Part shown: piece by piece, positions 48,270 through 62,107 of the stretch
Layout: each line of letters opens with the position of its first letter
Numbering within the stretch: position 1 is the first letter of the stretch
NCBI GenBank assembly: GCA_013397115.1
Contig: VWZW01001381.1
Location: forward strand, 310,001-374,000
Direction: 5' to 3'
Source of the DNA: Edolisoma coerulescens
Lineage: Eukaryota > Chordata > Aves > Passeriformes > Campephagidae
Length of the DNA: 64,000 bases
Position numbers and translations under genes: made by a program
The notes under the pieces: model-generated
Databases searched by the model: none
What the model was told of the DNA's origin: nothing
What the model saw: the letters and a program-made list of their open reading frames with translations, nothing else

Positions 48270-51200
48270 CTTTGTCCAAATTGCTGGCCCAAACAGTTCA
48301 TGAACGCAGGCAATGACAAATTCCCCCTTGCTCTACATTTTATGCCTCTGGCCCGACACACCTATCAGCACTACCCCATCCAAACCCTCGAGTATCTCCA
48401 ATGTATTCATGACATCATTTGTTATTTTAGATATTACTCAAAGGGAGTATTTCATTATCTTGATTAAGGAATTGACATCAGGGCCTATCCACGTTGAGCA
48501 CTCGGTCCCTACACACAACCCCAAACCTAAAAATCCCCCTCACTTCACGAAGTTTGTGCTCCTTCCCAAAACCGGGGGTGGGGGTAGAGCAGCTGCACAT
48601 GCCTGTGCTGAGGACTAAGTGCCCACAGGTGTCTCATCTGCTTGTTAATTTTGTTTGTTTGTTTTAGGGCTTCTGGCTTATTTCTGGGTGCTGATCCTTT
48701 TTGAATCTCACATGTGGAGACTGCCACAAAACTCATACGAGAGAGTCCTCTCCTCCACACCCCACAGAAGTACATGAGGACCTGCAGGGATGAGTGGCTC
48801 ATCCAGTGAAAGGCAACACTCAGTGCAGTCACTGTGGGATGGGCCATGCTGAGCCCTAAGACAGTTCTTCACGTCCTTCCAACTTTTATTTCAGTGTAAA
48901 ATCCTGAGGCTTCTTAGGAAAGGACATACCAGGTTTCTCCACATTAAATTAATCTAAACTTTAAAGCAGGTCCTGGGCTTAGTGAGCCAGCCAAGAAGGA
49001 GGCAGTTATGACAAATGAGAAGAGAAAATAAGGACTCATGGAGAGAAGTTTAGCATCATCTCAGTGGGACCCAACCTGTCTAGGAAAGCATCCCAAGAAG
49101 CTTTCAAAGGTCACTGGTCACTGCCAACCTTTTTGTATCTTGTCAGAGCATATTATGGGCTGCCAGCTACTTCCCTACATTTACACAGACACACAAAACC
49201 TCACGGAATAGACTGTGTCAAATTATATCAGGGGAAAAAAAGAAGAAAAGATTAAAGTAACACAGACGTTTTTCAGTACGCCTGAGAAATCCATGAGATT
49301 CAGTCATCAAACACAACCTGTACTTTCAGAAGGCTGATGGGGCTACATTTAAAAACAACCCCAAGGCGACTTAGGAGCCTGAGGGCTGCTGACTCACTGT
49401 AGTTAGTGTGAGACACGGTGGCCACGGCTCTCGTGCTGTGCCAAGGAGGGTGGAGAGGCACCACTGGTCTACACGGGTGAGTACAAATGGCAGTGATCAC
49501 ACCAGAAAGGTGAGATGGCTGTCACCTTGCTTTAGGGATGGGATGTAACCTGCAGATAGAGGCACCTAAATTTAGATGTCTGATGGTTATTACCTAAATG
49601 TGAACTGAGTGTCTCAGCTCCCGAACAGCCAAAACGTCAGAAGGACTGTCCCAGCTGATTGGATGCCAGTGCCTGTTTCTGTGCACACTGAAATGCTCCC
49701 AGGTGTGGTTGCCTGCGTTGCCTGGGGCCTCACTTTAGTTGCTTGCACATCGGCATAGTGTCATTTGAGATGCCCCAGTGTCTCCTGCTCAGCTTCCAAT
49801 GACCGCTGCGGGAGCACATGAATTTCCCATACCTCCTCTATCAGATCTGGCAGTCCTGTGCAGATGTTTTGGATACCCTTAGGCATCTCAAATCACCTTT
49901 GTAAGAGCACATGGATTGAGTGCTCAATCTCCTTGGCTATTTCAGAGTGGAGATTCCCAGGTTATATGCAGGTACCTAGTCCACTGTATGGACTTAATTC
50001 TGGTACACCAGCATAGATAAATAGTTCATTGAAGATGCTGTAGCTTTGGTATCTGTTACTCAGTCAACAGCATAGAGATGGCATGTAAGATGCAAGAGCT
50101 GTGGGAATCAATCCTTCTGGAGCATTAGTTCACACTAAATAACACAGGAGATCCCAAATGACCCTAGGCACCAGTATATGGACTATTAAATTGACTCCTA
50201 GGTGCCTACAGAGCAGACTTCTTCATTGGAGGCAGTCATGTGGATTCCCACAATAGCTGGTGGAGAGAAAGGGGCACTTCCAGGGTAGTTGCAGTTGATC
50301 TGCTTCAAGACAAACCAAATCACACCTGAGAAGTACCCATTTCTTTCTAACAGAGATGAAGGGAGACAAGATAATGATACAGATCTTTACACTTGACAGC
50401 TGAATTGCATAGCAAATCTCCAAAATAATTTAAACACAATCCAGTAGCAAAATGCTGGTAATGTTGGAAGTTCCTTTAGGTGGGAGGCTGTTGGTAGCAA
50501 AACTGCTTGCTCTGGCCATATTGCAGTCCTGGACAAGCAAGCTGGCTGCTGGTAATGGGAAGGAGAGTGACTGTGGTTGGCAAGGAGAGTCAGGGACAGC
50601 AGCAGGGTCTGACCCCTTTGGGCAACGGGCACCCACAACTCCTCTTCCAGGTCTTAGGCAGCAGGATGAGGGCTGGGCTCTCTGTGTCAGCTCTGCTCCC
50701 TGCCCCTTCTTGCTGCTGGCATTGCCTGGCTCTGCTCCCTCCTGTGGGGTGAGAGTGCCCAGTGCTGCCCACAGTGCCCTGGGCCAGCCCTTCTTCGCTG
50801 GCTTCAGTGCCACAGGGCTGAGCTGCCAGCAAACGGCAGAATGCTGCAGCCCCCTCAGCTCAGCCAGGCGTGGGGAAGGAAGCATGTCTGGGAGGTGCAG
50901 GGACTGAGATAGTATCTTTTATTAAGGCAAGTAATAAAGCAAGTAGATGCCTGGGGAGAGATGGTGCATGGCGCTCTGGAATGTGTCTAAATAACACGTT
51001 TATGTTTGACCAGTGATAGTGGCTGCATTGTGAATGGGCTCGTGTCATTCCTTCTGCTTAGCTGCCTGTGCACAGCAGATAGCTTAATAATGTAAGAACA
51101 GCCTTGCTCCCTGAAAAACATCCCCCTGCCAGTACTTATCACAGTCATCCTGAGCTAACATTACAGCAACCTCCACCCCCTCCTGCTCCATCCATTTCCT

Positions 51201-53407
51201 TCATCTTTACATCAGTTCAGGTATAAACATTATGACACCCTTGGAAAGAACCTGGCACAGAGGTGACAGGTCTTCAGCCAGCCAGTTTGGGGCACCTTTG
51301 CCTTTGACAGGAGAGAAGACAAGGGAGGGGGTGTCATTTCTGGAAAGGGGCATGTGGGATCTTTGCATAATACTGGGCTGTCTCTTGGGTGTCCTGTCCC
51401 TGAAGCCCTCATTTTCTGGTTTTGAAAGCATGTATCCAAGGATTACCAAAACCTGTAAGACTCTAAGAGTTAAATAGCTTTCCTTTGGAAATGAAGAGTG
51501 TTGCACCAAAAAGTAATAATTATCTAAAATAATTGCAGAAGAAACACATTCTGGTGTCCTTCAGAGTCTTTACTTGTCTCTGCAGCCATCAGTTCTTCCA
51601 AACTGCATGCTGTGCTCCCTGCCATCATCAGTCTCAGGAAAAAAAATAAACATTTCTGGTATGTAACAATGCTTTGCTTTCTGTGCTGATTGCTGCCTCC
51701 TCTCAAAGAGGTTCCCTTCTTTAAATGAGCAGGTTTTGGCCAACCCCTTTCTCTTCCTGGCTCCTAAATGCCCAGATTCCTGGTACAGGACTTTCTTTTA
51801 CTGGGACAGGGAGAGATTTGGTCAAGAAAAGGGCAAAGAGACTTATTAAAATATTGAAATCAATGTTATTGAGTACATCCAATAAACAGAAACTTTCAAA
51901 CCTGTGAATTAACTGCAGCAGCATTCCGAATTGGTGAGAAGACCCTGCTTATGGAAATGGACTGCCTGGTCCTCCGCTAGGAACATGATGCTCTGCAATG
52001 CTGCAAACAGGATCACTTCTGCCTGCAACCCCAGGTATGAACAGCCTGGTACCTGGAAACACAGGGGCAGGGGGTAGCTCCTGGAGTACCTGCTGAACCT
52101 GTGCCGAGTTCATGCCTTAGACTTGCTCCTGCCCCATGGGTACAGGTATTACAGTCTTTCATGCTCCACAAGTGTGGAAGCTGGAGCAAGAATGGGCAGA
52201 AATAAGTGGAGAACAGCTGAAACTGTGACTGTGATCACTTTGGCCAGGAAGAGCCTTTTCATACAACAAAACTGGTGCTTTTAAAGGCTGTGAACAAGTT
52301 AAAAAATTTAATTCGATTTATCACCTCCTTTGGGACTTTCAACAGTAACAGCTGGTAAACATTTCACTCGTGACAACTGAGCCATTCCTCTAGATGTAGT
52401 TTCCTGGAGGTATCCTGTGCCCATCCACTTACCAGATCAGCAGAGAATGCTCCAGCCCTCCTTTATGACATTAACCTCATCTGCTTTTATGTTGATGTGT
52501 TCCCAAAGCAGCAAGTTGCCCTGATATGGATGACTGGGTATTGTATATAAACAGACATTTTGGGAGAATAACTCTCAGTAAACAAGGGATCTGAAAACAT
52601 ACCCCCAGAAAGGAAGACATGCCGGGGGAGATCCAGGAGGATCTGCCTTTTCTCTCTCCCAGAAAGACTGACTCCAAGGCTGGGGTAATGATTCAGGAGA
52701 GAGGGGATGTCGGGCTGCATCTTTAGCTAGTGAGACATGATGGAGAGACTCTTAGCAAAGCACTCCAGGAGGAGTCAGCCTTTGCTTCCCTTGTGCGCCA
52801 GTCCTGGTTTTGGTACCCCTGTCTGGCCACTTACGGTGTTCCTTTTGGCATTCCTTGCCCACTGTGTCTGGAGTAGTTTCCCCTTTTCCCTCCTTGTCCA
52901 CTCCACATTGTGGGGTTGCAAAGACCGGCTGAGATTCTCGCTGAGAGAGGATCAGGCTCACTCTTTCATGGGTGGCTGTTGGCAACAGAGGTTCTGAGAC
53001 AGCCATCCTGCCCTGGAATCTGATTTCTCCAGCCAGCAGTGTCTTGGTAAGAGGTTCTGCAGGAGACTGCTTCCATGAAAGAAGCATTCCTGGGAATCAG
53101 GCTGCACGCAAAAATGACCCTGCTCAATGATACAGAAAATTCTTCTTTACTGCTTCTGGATCAAACACCACCACAATAACACAAAGCAAAGCTGAGATCC
53201 AACGCAAATCACTCCTCCCTTTTAGATTTCATCAGAAAAAAAAATAAAAACATTGATAGATTTTGGATTATTTTTTATCAACAAGCTTCTTCATGCGAGT
53301 ACAGATCTTTGTCCCCATGCAGCCAGCATAAAAGCTGGCATAAACTCCATATTGTCTCTCCTGGATAAATTATCAAAAATACAGTTGTGTTTACATGTTT
53401 AATCAGA

Positions 53408-53466
53408 CACATCTGGTTGGACGTGATGATCTTGAAGATTTTTTCCAACCTTATTGATTCTATGAA
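53408..53466 (+). mobile_element. CR1 LINE 3'-tail fragment
   Basis: TTGGACGTGATGATCTTGAA followed by TTTTTTCCAACCTTATTGAT and TCTATGAAAT matches the terminal about 55 bases of avian CR1, including the ATTCTATGA-type end. It is a short, 5'-truncated relic. Confidence 0.85.
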
Positions 53467-56400
53467 ATGGCTACATACAAATCTGCTACTGACTGCAGAA
53501 CCACGGCCTGGGAAGAAGCCATCAGTTTTGGTCATTGTGTGTAGACTAACCTTTAATCAATGCTGTGATTTTTCTTGAAGGAAATGAGCACCAGGGGAGA
53601 AAAATATAAGGAACAATTGTAAAATAAGGTCAAGTAATTGAATTCACAGCCTATTGATCCCAAATATTTTCTTACAGTTTAGAGCAGGTCCCCAGGGCAG
53701 GCAGTTCTTGTTCTCTGAGTGTCACAAATCCCAGTGTCACCTCCTGGAGCTGGAGAGTTGCTGAGGAGCCATGTAGGGAACCACAGCGGGAATCACAGTC
53801 AGGCTCCAGGAAAATGTAAGCAAAGAACATGAGAACACACAATGCTCTGGTGCTAGCCCTGCTGAAGGATGTCTTGCTGCAGTTCTGGGAGAAAGAGTTT
53901 CTCTTCTGTGCAGTTTTGTCTTCTGGGGTGGTAGGGGCTTGGCAGCAAAGCTCAGGCAGATGGAGTTGGGGACTTTTAGCTCTGCTCTGCTTCACAGCCA
54001 TCTCCCAGGAGCCATGGGCATTACAGTCTGTGGGTCGCTGTGATCTCAGGGGAGATGGTTTGTGTTCCTCTGGGTTAGAGCTGGAGACTATTAGAAGTGC
54101 CAGGCCAGTGCTTACCTGGCAGAAATGCCAGTGAGTAATAGTTACCAGATTATATATAAATGACTTGTAAAGCCAGTGCCTCACTTCTGCTTGACAGCTC
54201 ACTCTAGATAAAGTTTGTTGCTTGGCACTGATTACAGATGACCATAAAACTCCTCAGATATCTTCCAGGGCAGCTCAAGCACTCACTCATACGTCAGCAT
54301 CCATCAGGGGAGTACTAGCTTGGCCCATGCTGAAGTCCTTCCTCAGCTCAGTGTGCATGTGTCAAAAAGACCAATATAGCTTTACAAATGCTCAGAGATA
54401 GGAGAAAAGCAGAAGGTGTGTTTTATCAGGCTAGGGCTAGGACCATGTTTTCATCATGCACGAAATGCCTTTTCATTCAAATCCTGAAGACTTCCCTCTC
54501 TCTGGCAACCCAGGAGCCTGGGGAAACACTTGGTTTCTGGCACAGGTAGATGGTATGCCCTGGCAGCCTGGAGGTCTCATGCACAGTTGGCAGTGGGTCC
54601 CACCACTGCTCGGGGAGCACAGATGATTGCTTAGAACCCTCATCCTGGGTGGAAAATGGAGCTGGCTGGGCAACAGAGCTCGGTATCCTCTGTTTAAAAG
54701 ACCAGCATATCGCTGGGTACCCTCTTTTCACTTGGCACAAGATTATGCATCAGGTCTCCTTCCACCGCTTCCTCCATCACGGTGTGCATTGAGGTGAGTG
54801 GGTTGCTCTTCCAGCTTCGAGGACAACACAGGCACATCAGCATCCCTGGATACAGCCTCACTGGAGACCCATGACTGCATTTCAGTTCTTTACTCCTCCC
54901 ACCGAAACCCTTTTCTTAAATGATTCTCTTGGTGCAATATTTGCCAGAAGTGACCAGTTGTGGCATCAGTATTAAGGTCTCTCAAGTTTCTTTCCACCCT
55001 ACCCGCTAATCACAACTGATGCTTTGCGAGATCTCCAGCTCCCAAGTATCACCAGAGACACTGAGCTCCCTAAGGGACCTACCAACGACATGGGTGTGTT
55101 TCAGAGGCCTGAGAGTATTCCTGCTCCTGCTGCTGGCTTCTGTGAAACAATGCCTCTTTCTGCAGTTTCTACCTAATTTCAGCAGGCACACACCCACACC
55201 AACACACACATACCTGTGTGCCAGCACACACGCCCCGTTGTCAGCCACACCCAGCCTTACACTGCCTGCCACGCTTTTGTCTCTGTGGTCGCAATGTCTA
55301 CTCAAACTAGATAAAAATGCAGGACTTGCAAGATGTGAGGGTGCTGCTGGTAGAAATGGTAGCCAGGGGAGGGAAGAGCAAGAGAAGGCAACGACAAGCC
55401 AGGAGTGGAAGTGGCAGTCAGGCAGGTTGGGAAAGAGAATGGGCAATGGCAAGCCAGAAGCATCACTGAAAATGGTTTTCCATAGAAAATTCACTGCAGG
55501 ATATCTAGCATATCTACCTATTCCTCTGCAATAGGTCTCCTTTGCTTTATGACACCAGATCCGGAAGATGTGCACTCTTTAAATGCTATCTAGTTCAGTG
55601 GCTCTGCTTTTTAAACATGGAGCACTTGAGGCCATAGATTTGAACCCTAGCCAGAGAGATTAAGTGTTTGAGAACTGAAGCAGAGGGCCTAATGTAATCC
55701 ATTTAATTATTCTCCCTTTAAATCTTTCATGATAAAGAGTGGAAATCTCAAAGGGAAAGTTAACTGGAAAATGCAGTCTGTGCATAAAATTCCTACTATG
55801 ATTGTTTTAAGTTTTCTGATTCATGCAAAGAAAAAGGAATCCCTCAAATATAGCCTTAAACAGTCACACATACACAGATATTCTTCCTCACTCATTTAAC
55901 CAAAAGTCCATTATTCCATTGAAAGTTCAGATGGAAATTTCCGCTGATAATTCAGACCAGCTGTCAGAACTTAAAAGTGTCTCTCGATCTGATGCTGGGA
56001 TAGTTTCTTTGTCTCGCCTCACATCTTCATTTAACTCCTCTCCTGATTTCAGATAAGCCGGTGGGAATATTTGCTATCTCACATTTGCTATGGTCACTAA
56101 AGATATTGTAAACTGGACATGTTTACAGTAACAAGCAGCAGTATTGGATTAGAAAAGAGCATTAAACTGTTTAATGTGAAATTCCAGACTGGATGTCGTG
56201 CCCAGGGCTAGGAGGAGGCGAGGCCTGACCTAGACAGAAAACACAAGCAAGTGCCATGTCCCTGGCATTAATTGTTTTTCTTCCAAACTTCTTGACAACC
56301 CAGGAGCTCCCCTAAGCTAGGGGGAAGAACATCAGTGTGCAGTCATTATTAATAGCCAAATGGAGAGGACTTGGCTGAAATAGAGACGGTTTACAAAGCG

Positions 56401-59400
56401 CCTGCAGTATGAAGAGGAAGAGAGCCTGTGCATCCATTTGGACCAGTAATTTCAACCTAAGGAGCCCTTTCTGGCCGTGCTGTGCTTCTTTCCTGGCCAC
56501 TTAGCTAGCTGGCTGCTGGGTGTGATGGACAAGCCTCCCATGGGAGCCTCTGGACTCCCTGTTGCTCTCCAGACCTAGCAGCCCAGGCTGTTTTGCTTGG
56601 TAAACAAAAGCGACACTGTAAATGACAGCCTTACCCCAGGGAAGGGTTGAGTGGAGGTTTAGTTGCCAATTAACCTCTTCAGAAATACAAACACAGCTTC
56701 ACAGCTAATGGCATGAGCAATCCAGGAAAGCATCAGAGATGAGGGATGCCTCTTGGTGTGTGCATGATACAGCAAAGAGGAGTTTTGCCTCTTTGCAGCA
56801 GGTTCTTCTCCTCTTCCAAAGTTGTTGCATTGCCCAATAATCCCTTCCTTGTTCATTATGAACAAACTGCTATAACAGTTTGTTATATAATACCAACTGG
56901 CACACGAGTAGCTCTCTTTAAAAGGCTATATATTGCTTTTTCCAGGAATCCCTGGCTGCAGATGGGACCTCACCCAGGATAAGACCCATCAACTTTTGGG
57001 CACCAGGCAATGCTGCTGCATTTCAGCAAGCATGCATTATTCCATTTCTGGGACCTGTGGGGAGGTTCATTTGATCATACAGAAAATTCAGTGCCTCTGT
57101 GCCTACATTTTAAAAGGCAAAGAGAATCACTACGAATTTTAGCACCGACCTTCTGCTTGGCACACAACACATTCAATTATGTTGGATGAACTAGGATATA
57201 CTCTTGGAAAAAAAAAAGCCTATGCTGTATGTGAATGAAGGGATCCCACCCACACATGCTATGGATTTGAGCAATATTATTGCTCCAAGGGCTTTATCTA
57301 ATTACAGAACTGTGGTACACATGGGATTCAAGTTACCATGAGATTTTACAGTACATGGGGTGTTAGCTTTCCCTCAGTCAGAACTGAACACACACTAGAT
57401 CTGAAGCTGTGTTGAACGAGAACTGAACCAAACCAACTTCGGTTCTAACTGACAACCTAAATAAGAACTAAATCCAACCTCTAATGATTCACCTGTCTGA
57501 TCAGCAGTGTGCTGTCACTAGAAGTAAAGGCAAAGAAAAGCAGCAATCCACATGCATGATTCTGCCAAACAAAGCACACATTCTGGATATATTACATGAC
57601 AATCTGGTTTCTTTAGCAAATGCAGCATCTGTTAACAGTCCTGTTCCAATTAAAAAAAAAAAAGTCTGCTATTACGTAACAGTTGATAATCCCCAATCTC
57701 CGGAGTGGTTAATCTAGATGTGTGCATGGTTAAAACCTCTGCTGGCCAACTGAAATCTGACTTTCTTAACTACTCATTTATAATCATCAAGCACAACAAT
57801 GACACTGTTGAAACTATTACTGGTTAGGATATATCCTAACCTTGCAGGACAGCACGAAATTTTGATTGTTTTGTCCTAAACCTAACCATCCTTATCTTTA
57901 CTTATCAAAAAGAGTTGACTACTACAATTAATGAGTTGAAACAAGTTGTTGAACATAAATAAATCATCTTTTCCTAAGAAGCAGTGCTATATTAATTAAG
58001 AGACTTGCCCAGAGAGCCCAACAGGATCTCTATTACTTTTTATCATATACCTACTTTTTTCGTATCTTCTAGAGCACCTGGGAACATAGATTCCAGCCAG
58101 TCCCTTAACAACTGATATGGGACATGCCTGCAGGTGTGCAGTGGAGGAACCTCTACCTGCACTGGGGTTGTAGTAGCTTCCTCTGGCAAGAGGCTTCAAG
58201 GCACACAAGTGTTACCTAAAATATCATTAAAATGGGGAGAGCCACGTGGGAACTGCTGAGGCAGCTCACATCTTCCCTATACCCTGGAAAACAAAAGCAA
58301 AACAGAACTGAAAGCAAACAGCTTGGGCAGACACCTGTTACACAGGAGAAGAGCCTGCAGGACCATATTGCCATGCAGTATGAACACAAAAGCAAAGAGC
58401 CAGCCCTGTTGAGGGGGCCTGGTTGCAGGCTATTTGGTGGGGCAGGGCTGGGGAAAAGTAAACAGGAGAGAGTACAGAAGGTGCTTAGAAAAGGGGATGC
58501 ATACATGAGACTTCATGGTGAAGGAAGGGATTCAAACACGTAGGACAGGCTAAAGGTGGGGTGAGAAGATGGGAGGTCCCAAAAAACCACCAAATAATGG
58601 AAGCTTACTAATGCAACATATTCTGGGGCATGCTGAACAAGAGGAAATCTTGCCTGGGAAGGATCTCAGCAGAACTCAGCAGGTCTGTGCCAGCTGAAGA
58701 AACAAAGCACATCACTGTCAGTTAGTTATGTGAAGGGAACCCTTAGCCAATGATTCCAAAGGAACAAGTCAGTCCATGTGGAAAGGCCTGAAGGCAGGGA
58801 GGGTAGCTGCACCCAGGCACTCGTGGGTGGAGGGGCTTCCCTACCCCAGCCTATGCAGGGAGATTCCCTCTCCCTCAGTCACAGCAGAGGTGGTTCCCCA
58901 ACTCCATGCACCTGCAGGCATCACTGTCCCAAGATAGCAGTCACCGAATGCTTCCAAAGGTTAGCGGAGTCCCCTGGTCAGCCCTATCTGATCAAATGAT
59001 GGGAGCAGGCTGGGTAATGATGCAATCCTGTAAGACAATTCAGGAGAGCAGAAACATGCAAAGTCTGCCTCTCTGGGATTCTGCTGATGTGCAGAGCTGT
59101 CAGGCTCACCTGCTCTGGTGTACCAGCACCTTGTACGTCAGGCAATTCTGGTTTCTGCCGCAAGGCTCAGCCCATCGCCCACTTCAGTCACAGAGCAGAG
59201 CCCTCCTGCTGAAGCAGAACCCAGGGCAGTACAGAAACTCACAAGCTGTTTCCCTCCATACAGCATTCATTTTAAGGCTAGTGGCTTCTGGTGCAGAATT
59301 ACTTTGGCAAAGCAAGCAAAAATTTACATATTTGTCCTGCCATCGTGAAGGCGGAAGAAATGAGTGTCCAGATCACAGAAGCCGCTTCAAACCAAGGTCA

Positions 59401-59920
59401 CTCAACTATGGCTGGCTTCAGTTCTCTATCTGCCAAAGGTCTTTTCCCACCAAGAGAGATAACAGCTTCGTGCAAACTCACTATCCTGCTAAAAAAGAGG
59501 GCTTCTCCACCCCTCAGTCCTCCTCTTTATCCCTGTATTTTCACATCTCAATAACTACAGCACTGTCTTTTCCACAGACTTCAGCATATTTTTGGACATT
59601 AACCCACAAGCCATTTGAGGCACAAAAGCATCTCCACCCTCCACATTTTCCGTGCTGTGCATATAAATTGGTAATACACGGTCCTGTAGATCTCAGGTGA
59701 TCAGAGAAACAAAGGGCTGACATGGCTAACAAAGCTGAACACTTCCAGCTGAGGCTGCGCGGCCCAAATAGTGGAAGCTAAAGAACATGACAAAGGAGGA
59801 GAGCTCTCAAAGTTTTTAATCTGTTTATCCTGATTGGAAGAGGACATGCTGGTTCAGGGGCTGTACCTTCCTTTTGAAGAAAGAACAGAGCAATTAGCTT
59901 TCCAAAGGGCTGCTTGTGTT

Positions 59921-59950
59921 GAAAGAAAAAAGAAAAAAGAAAAAAAGGAA
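59921..59950. repeat. A-rich (GAAAAAA)n simple repeat
   Basis: A runs separated by single G at six- to seven-base spacing. Confidence 0.85.
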
Positions 59951-61843
59951 GCCTTATTTGCTGTATGTGTAAGATATAGAGGTAAAGACACTCACCAAAG
60001 ATTTAATTGATACCTTGCCCTCCAGCAAGCTCCCTTCCCATTGCACAACAGGTTTATCAACAACAGAAGGCTAACAGGGTCCTTGCACTAGGTCAAGTCT
60101 TCCCCTACATCTGCTGCTTCTACTAAATCCAAGAGAGCCGCAACTTTCTGCTACAGGGTTTTCAAAGGACCACAGCAGTCACATACTCACAAACAGTCCA
60201 TGCAAACACAAGAGCAAGGCTAGTGACAGTGATTCCCCTGCCATCAGCTTAATGCAACCCTGATGGAGAGGGAATTTCCACACTAATGACAAATTTCATC
60301 AGACAGACCAGGTGGCAGCATTTGGAAGAGGAGGGAACAGCCTGGTATACAGAGAATGGATCTTCAAAAACTTATCCTCTGAACTAGACAGAGGCACAAT
60401 TGGAGTAAAGAAGTCATATCTGAGTGGCAGCTTTGGAAGAACCAAAGGGTCACAAAACAATAGCAGGATTTTTTGCAAGGAAGAGCTCTCTAAGAAACAC
60501 ATCTAAGATGAGGAGGCCTGGCTACTTGCCAGATAATCTCACATCTGCTTGTGTTTATCTCTAAATTTGATCTTAGAGAGAACATAGTAATAAATCTGTT
60601 TCTGACATTTCTTCCATAGATCTTTTATAACCATTCCTCACTATGTTATCCATTTTGGAGAGCACAGCCTTTTTTCATTTTTAAAAGTTTGCGTTTTTAT
60701 CTAAACTCTTTTTGAAAATTGGGAAGGTAACTCCAAGATTCCTAGATAATACTGAAGAAATTCTCACCCGTGGGTGGAGGAAGATTAAACTAAGATACAC
60801 ATACATGCCTTGAGTGTATCTGATGGAAAATAGCTCATAGCTCTGCAGGATCTCCAAGAAGCATCTCAAAACCTGCAACTACAGGCATGGAAAGCTGCTT
60901 TGTCAGGAGTCTATTAGGCTGTCTGCTTCATACTGTTGATTGTGTTTGGAGAAGACTAATCCTTAATGACCACAGACAGCCTCTGGCAGGCACCAGGGTA
61001 AAGGCTTAACAAGCCTGTAAGCATGCACAGGAGCAGCAGTAATAGGAAATCACTCACTTGTGGCAAATCTATCATTCTGAATACATATTGAAGGATAAGA
61101 AGTATTACTTCCCTGCTGATGATACACCAAACACTGAAGCTGTCAAGGAGAGATCAGCCTGGATATTTCGTGTTTTAAATTCCCTTCAACTGAGCTGCAG
61201 TTAAGACAGAAGACCAAGTATATACAATTACATGCATGACTGGGGTACCTTAATTTGTGTTGCTTTAAATAAAACTGAATGAGCCTCCACACATGGATCC
61301 TTACACTGCTACTGCAGGAAAGGAGGTACTTCTGTGACTCCAACTCTTATCGTGCAAAAGACTTTCTCCTACATCAAAGCCAAGAAATTTCATGCTTTAG
61401 CCTTGGTCATGGGATGGAGCGAATGTACAGTGAAAACCACACAAAGGAATCATTTTTTTTCTGGAAAGCCTGCATAGCCAAAGGAATTCACCCTTATCAT
61501 GCAGTCCTCCATCTACATCACACAGATAACTTGCAGAGCAAGTTTTGCTATTTGCTTTCCTTTACACAGAGGCATGTTTGTGAGTGAAGAATTTGAGCAG
61601 GATTAAGGGGGGGGACTTAAGCCCAAATGGGAATACACGCCAAAAAACCCACCTTCCTTGAAAATATCAAAAAGGGAGGAGGAAGTGATGGACAGAAGCG
61701 ATGGTATCTGTGAGACACAAGAAAAAACTTTTCCCGCTTTTTGCATAGAAAGCCCACATTACATTTCCCTTTCCTCAGGAACCTTTAGCAAGCACCAAGC
61801 CCAAAGGAAGGCAAAAGCTTTTTAGACAAGTCCTGTCCCTAAC

Positions 61844-61849
61844 TTTATT
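61844..61849 (-). terminator. Polyadenylation signal of the unrecognised minus-strand gene
   Basis: AATAAA on the minus strand about 260 nt after the TAG at 62110-62108. It supports a real 3' end for the predicted terminal exon. Confidence 0.45.
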
Positions 61850-62107
61850 CTAGAGAAAGGCAACAGACCAGCACGTACATCTTTGCAATGATGAGGATCC
61901 TCCAGAAGAGAAGGCAAAGGTAAAGAGTTCTCTTCCCTTTGGACATGCAAAATTACCCTGTGTTAACCTCTAGGAAACACAGCTTCAGGCTTGTAGGTGC
62001 TTCCCTGAAAAAGTGCTGAACAACCTCCAAAGGCATCCACCCCTCCCTGAGGACCTACAGTATCAACAACTAAAAACTGCACAGTGCCACTGTCTCCAGT
62101 TGCACAA

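Larger units (their letters stand above)
48300..61830. other. Intergenic region upstream of GPRC5A
   Basis: About 13.5 kb in which I see no supported gene. It contains one short CR1 tail near 53.4 kb, a CA-rich stretch at about 55188-55236, poly(A) at 57651-57662, an A/AG-rich run at 59921-59950, and otherwise unique DNA. Open frames include 264 codons at 58906-59700 (plus), 189 codons at 55006-55575 (minus) and 176 codons at 53672-54202 (minus). None has domain-like composition, splice support or a known motif. Confidence 0.55.

Noticed and set aside
55006..55575. 189-codon minus-strand open frame over a CA-rich stretch
   Set aside because: The frame runs through a simple repeat on the opposite strand and shows no protein-like features.
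58906..59700. 264-codon plus-strand open frame
   Set aside because: It is long for chance but has no initiation context, domain, signal peptide or biased composition, and no flanking exon signals were seen. A conservation test would settle it.
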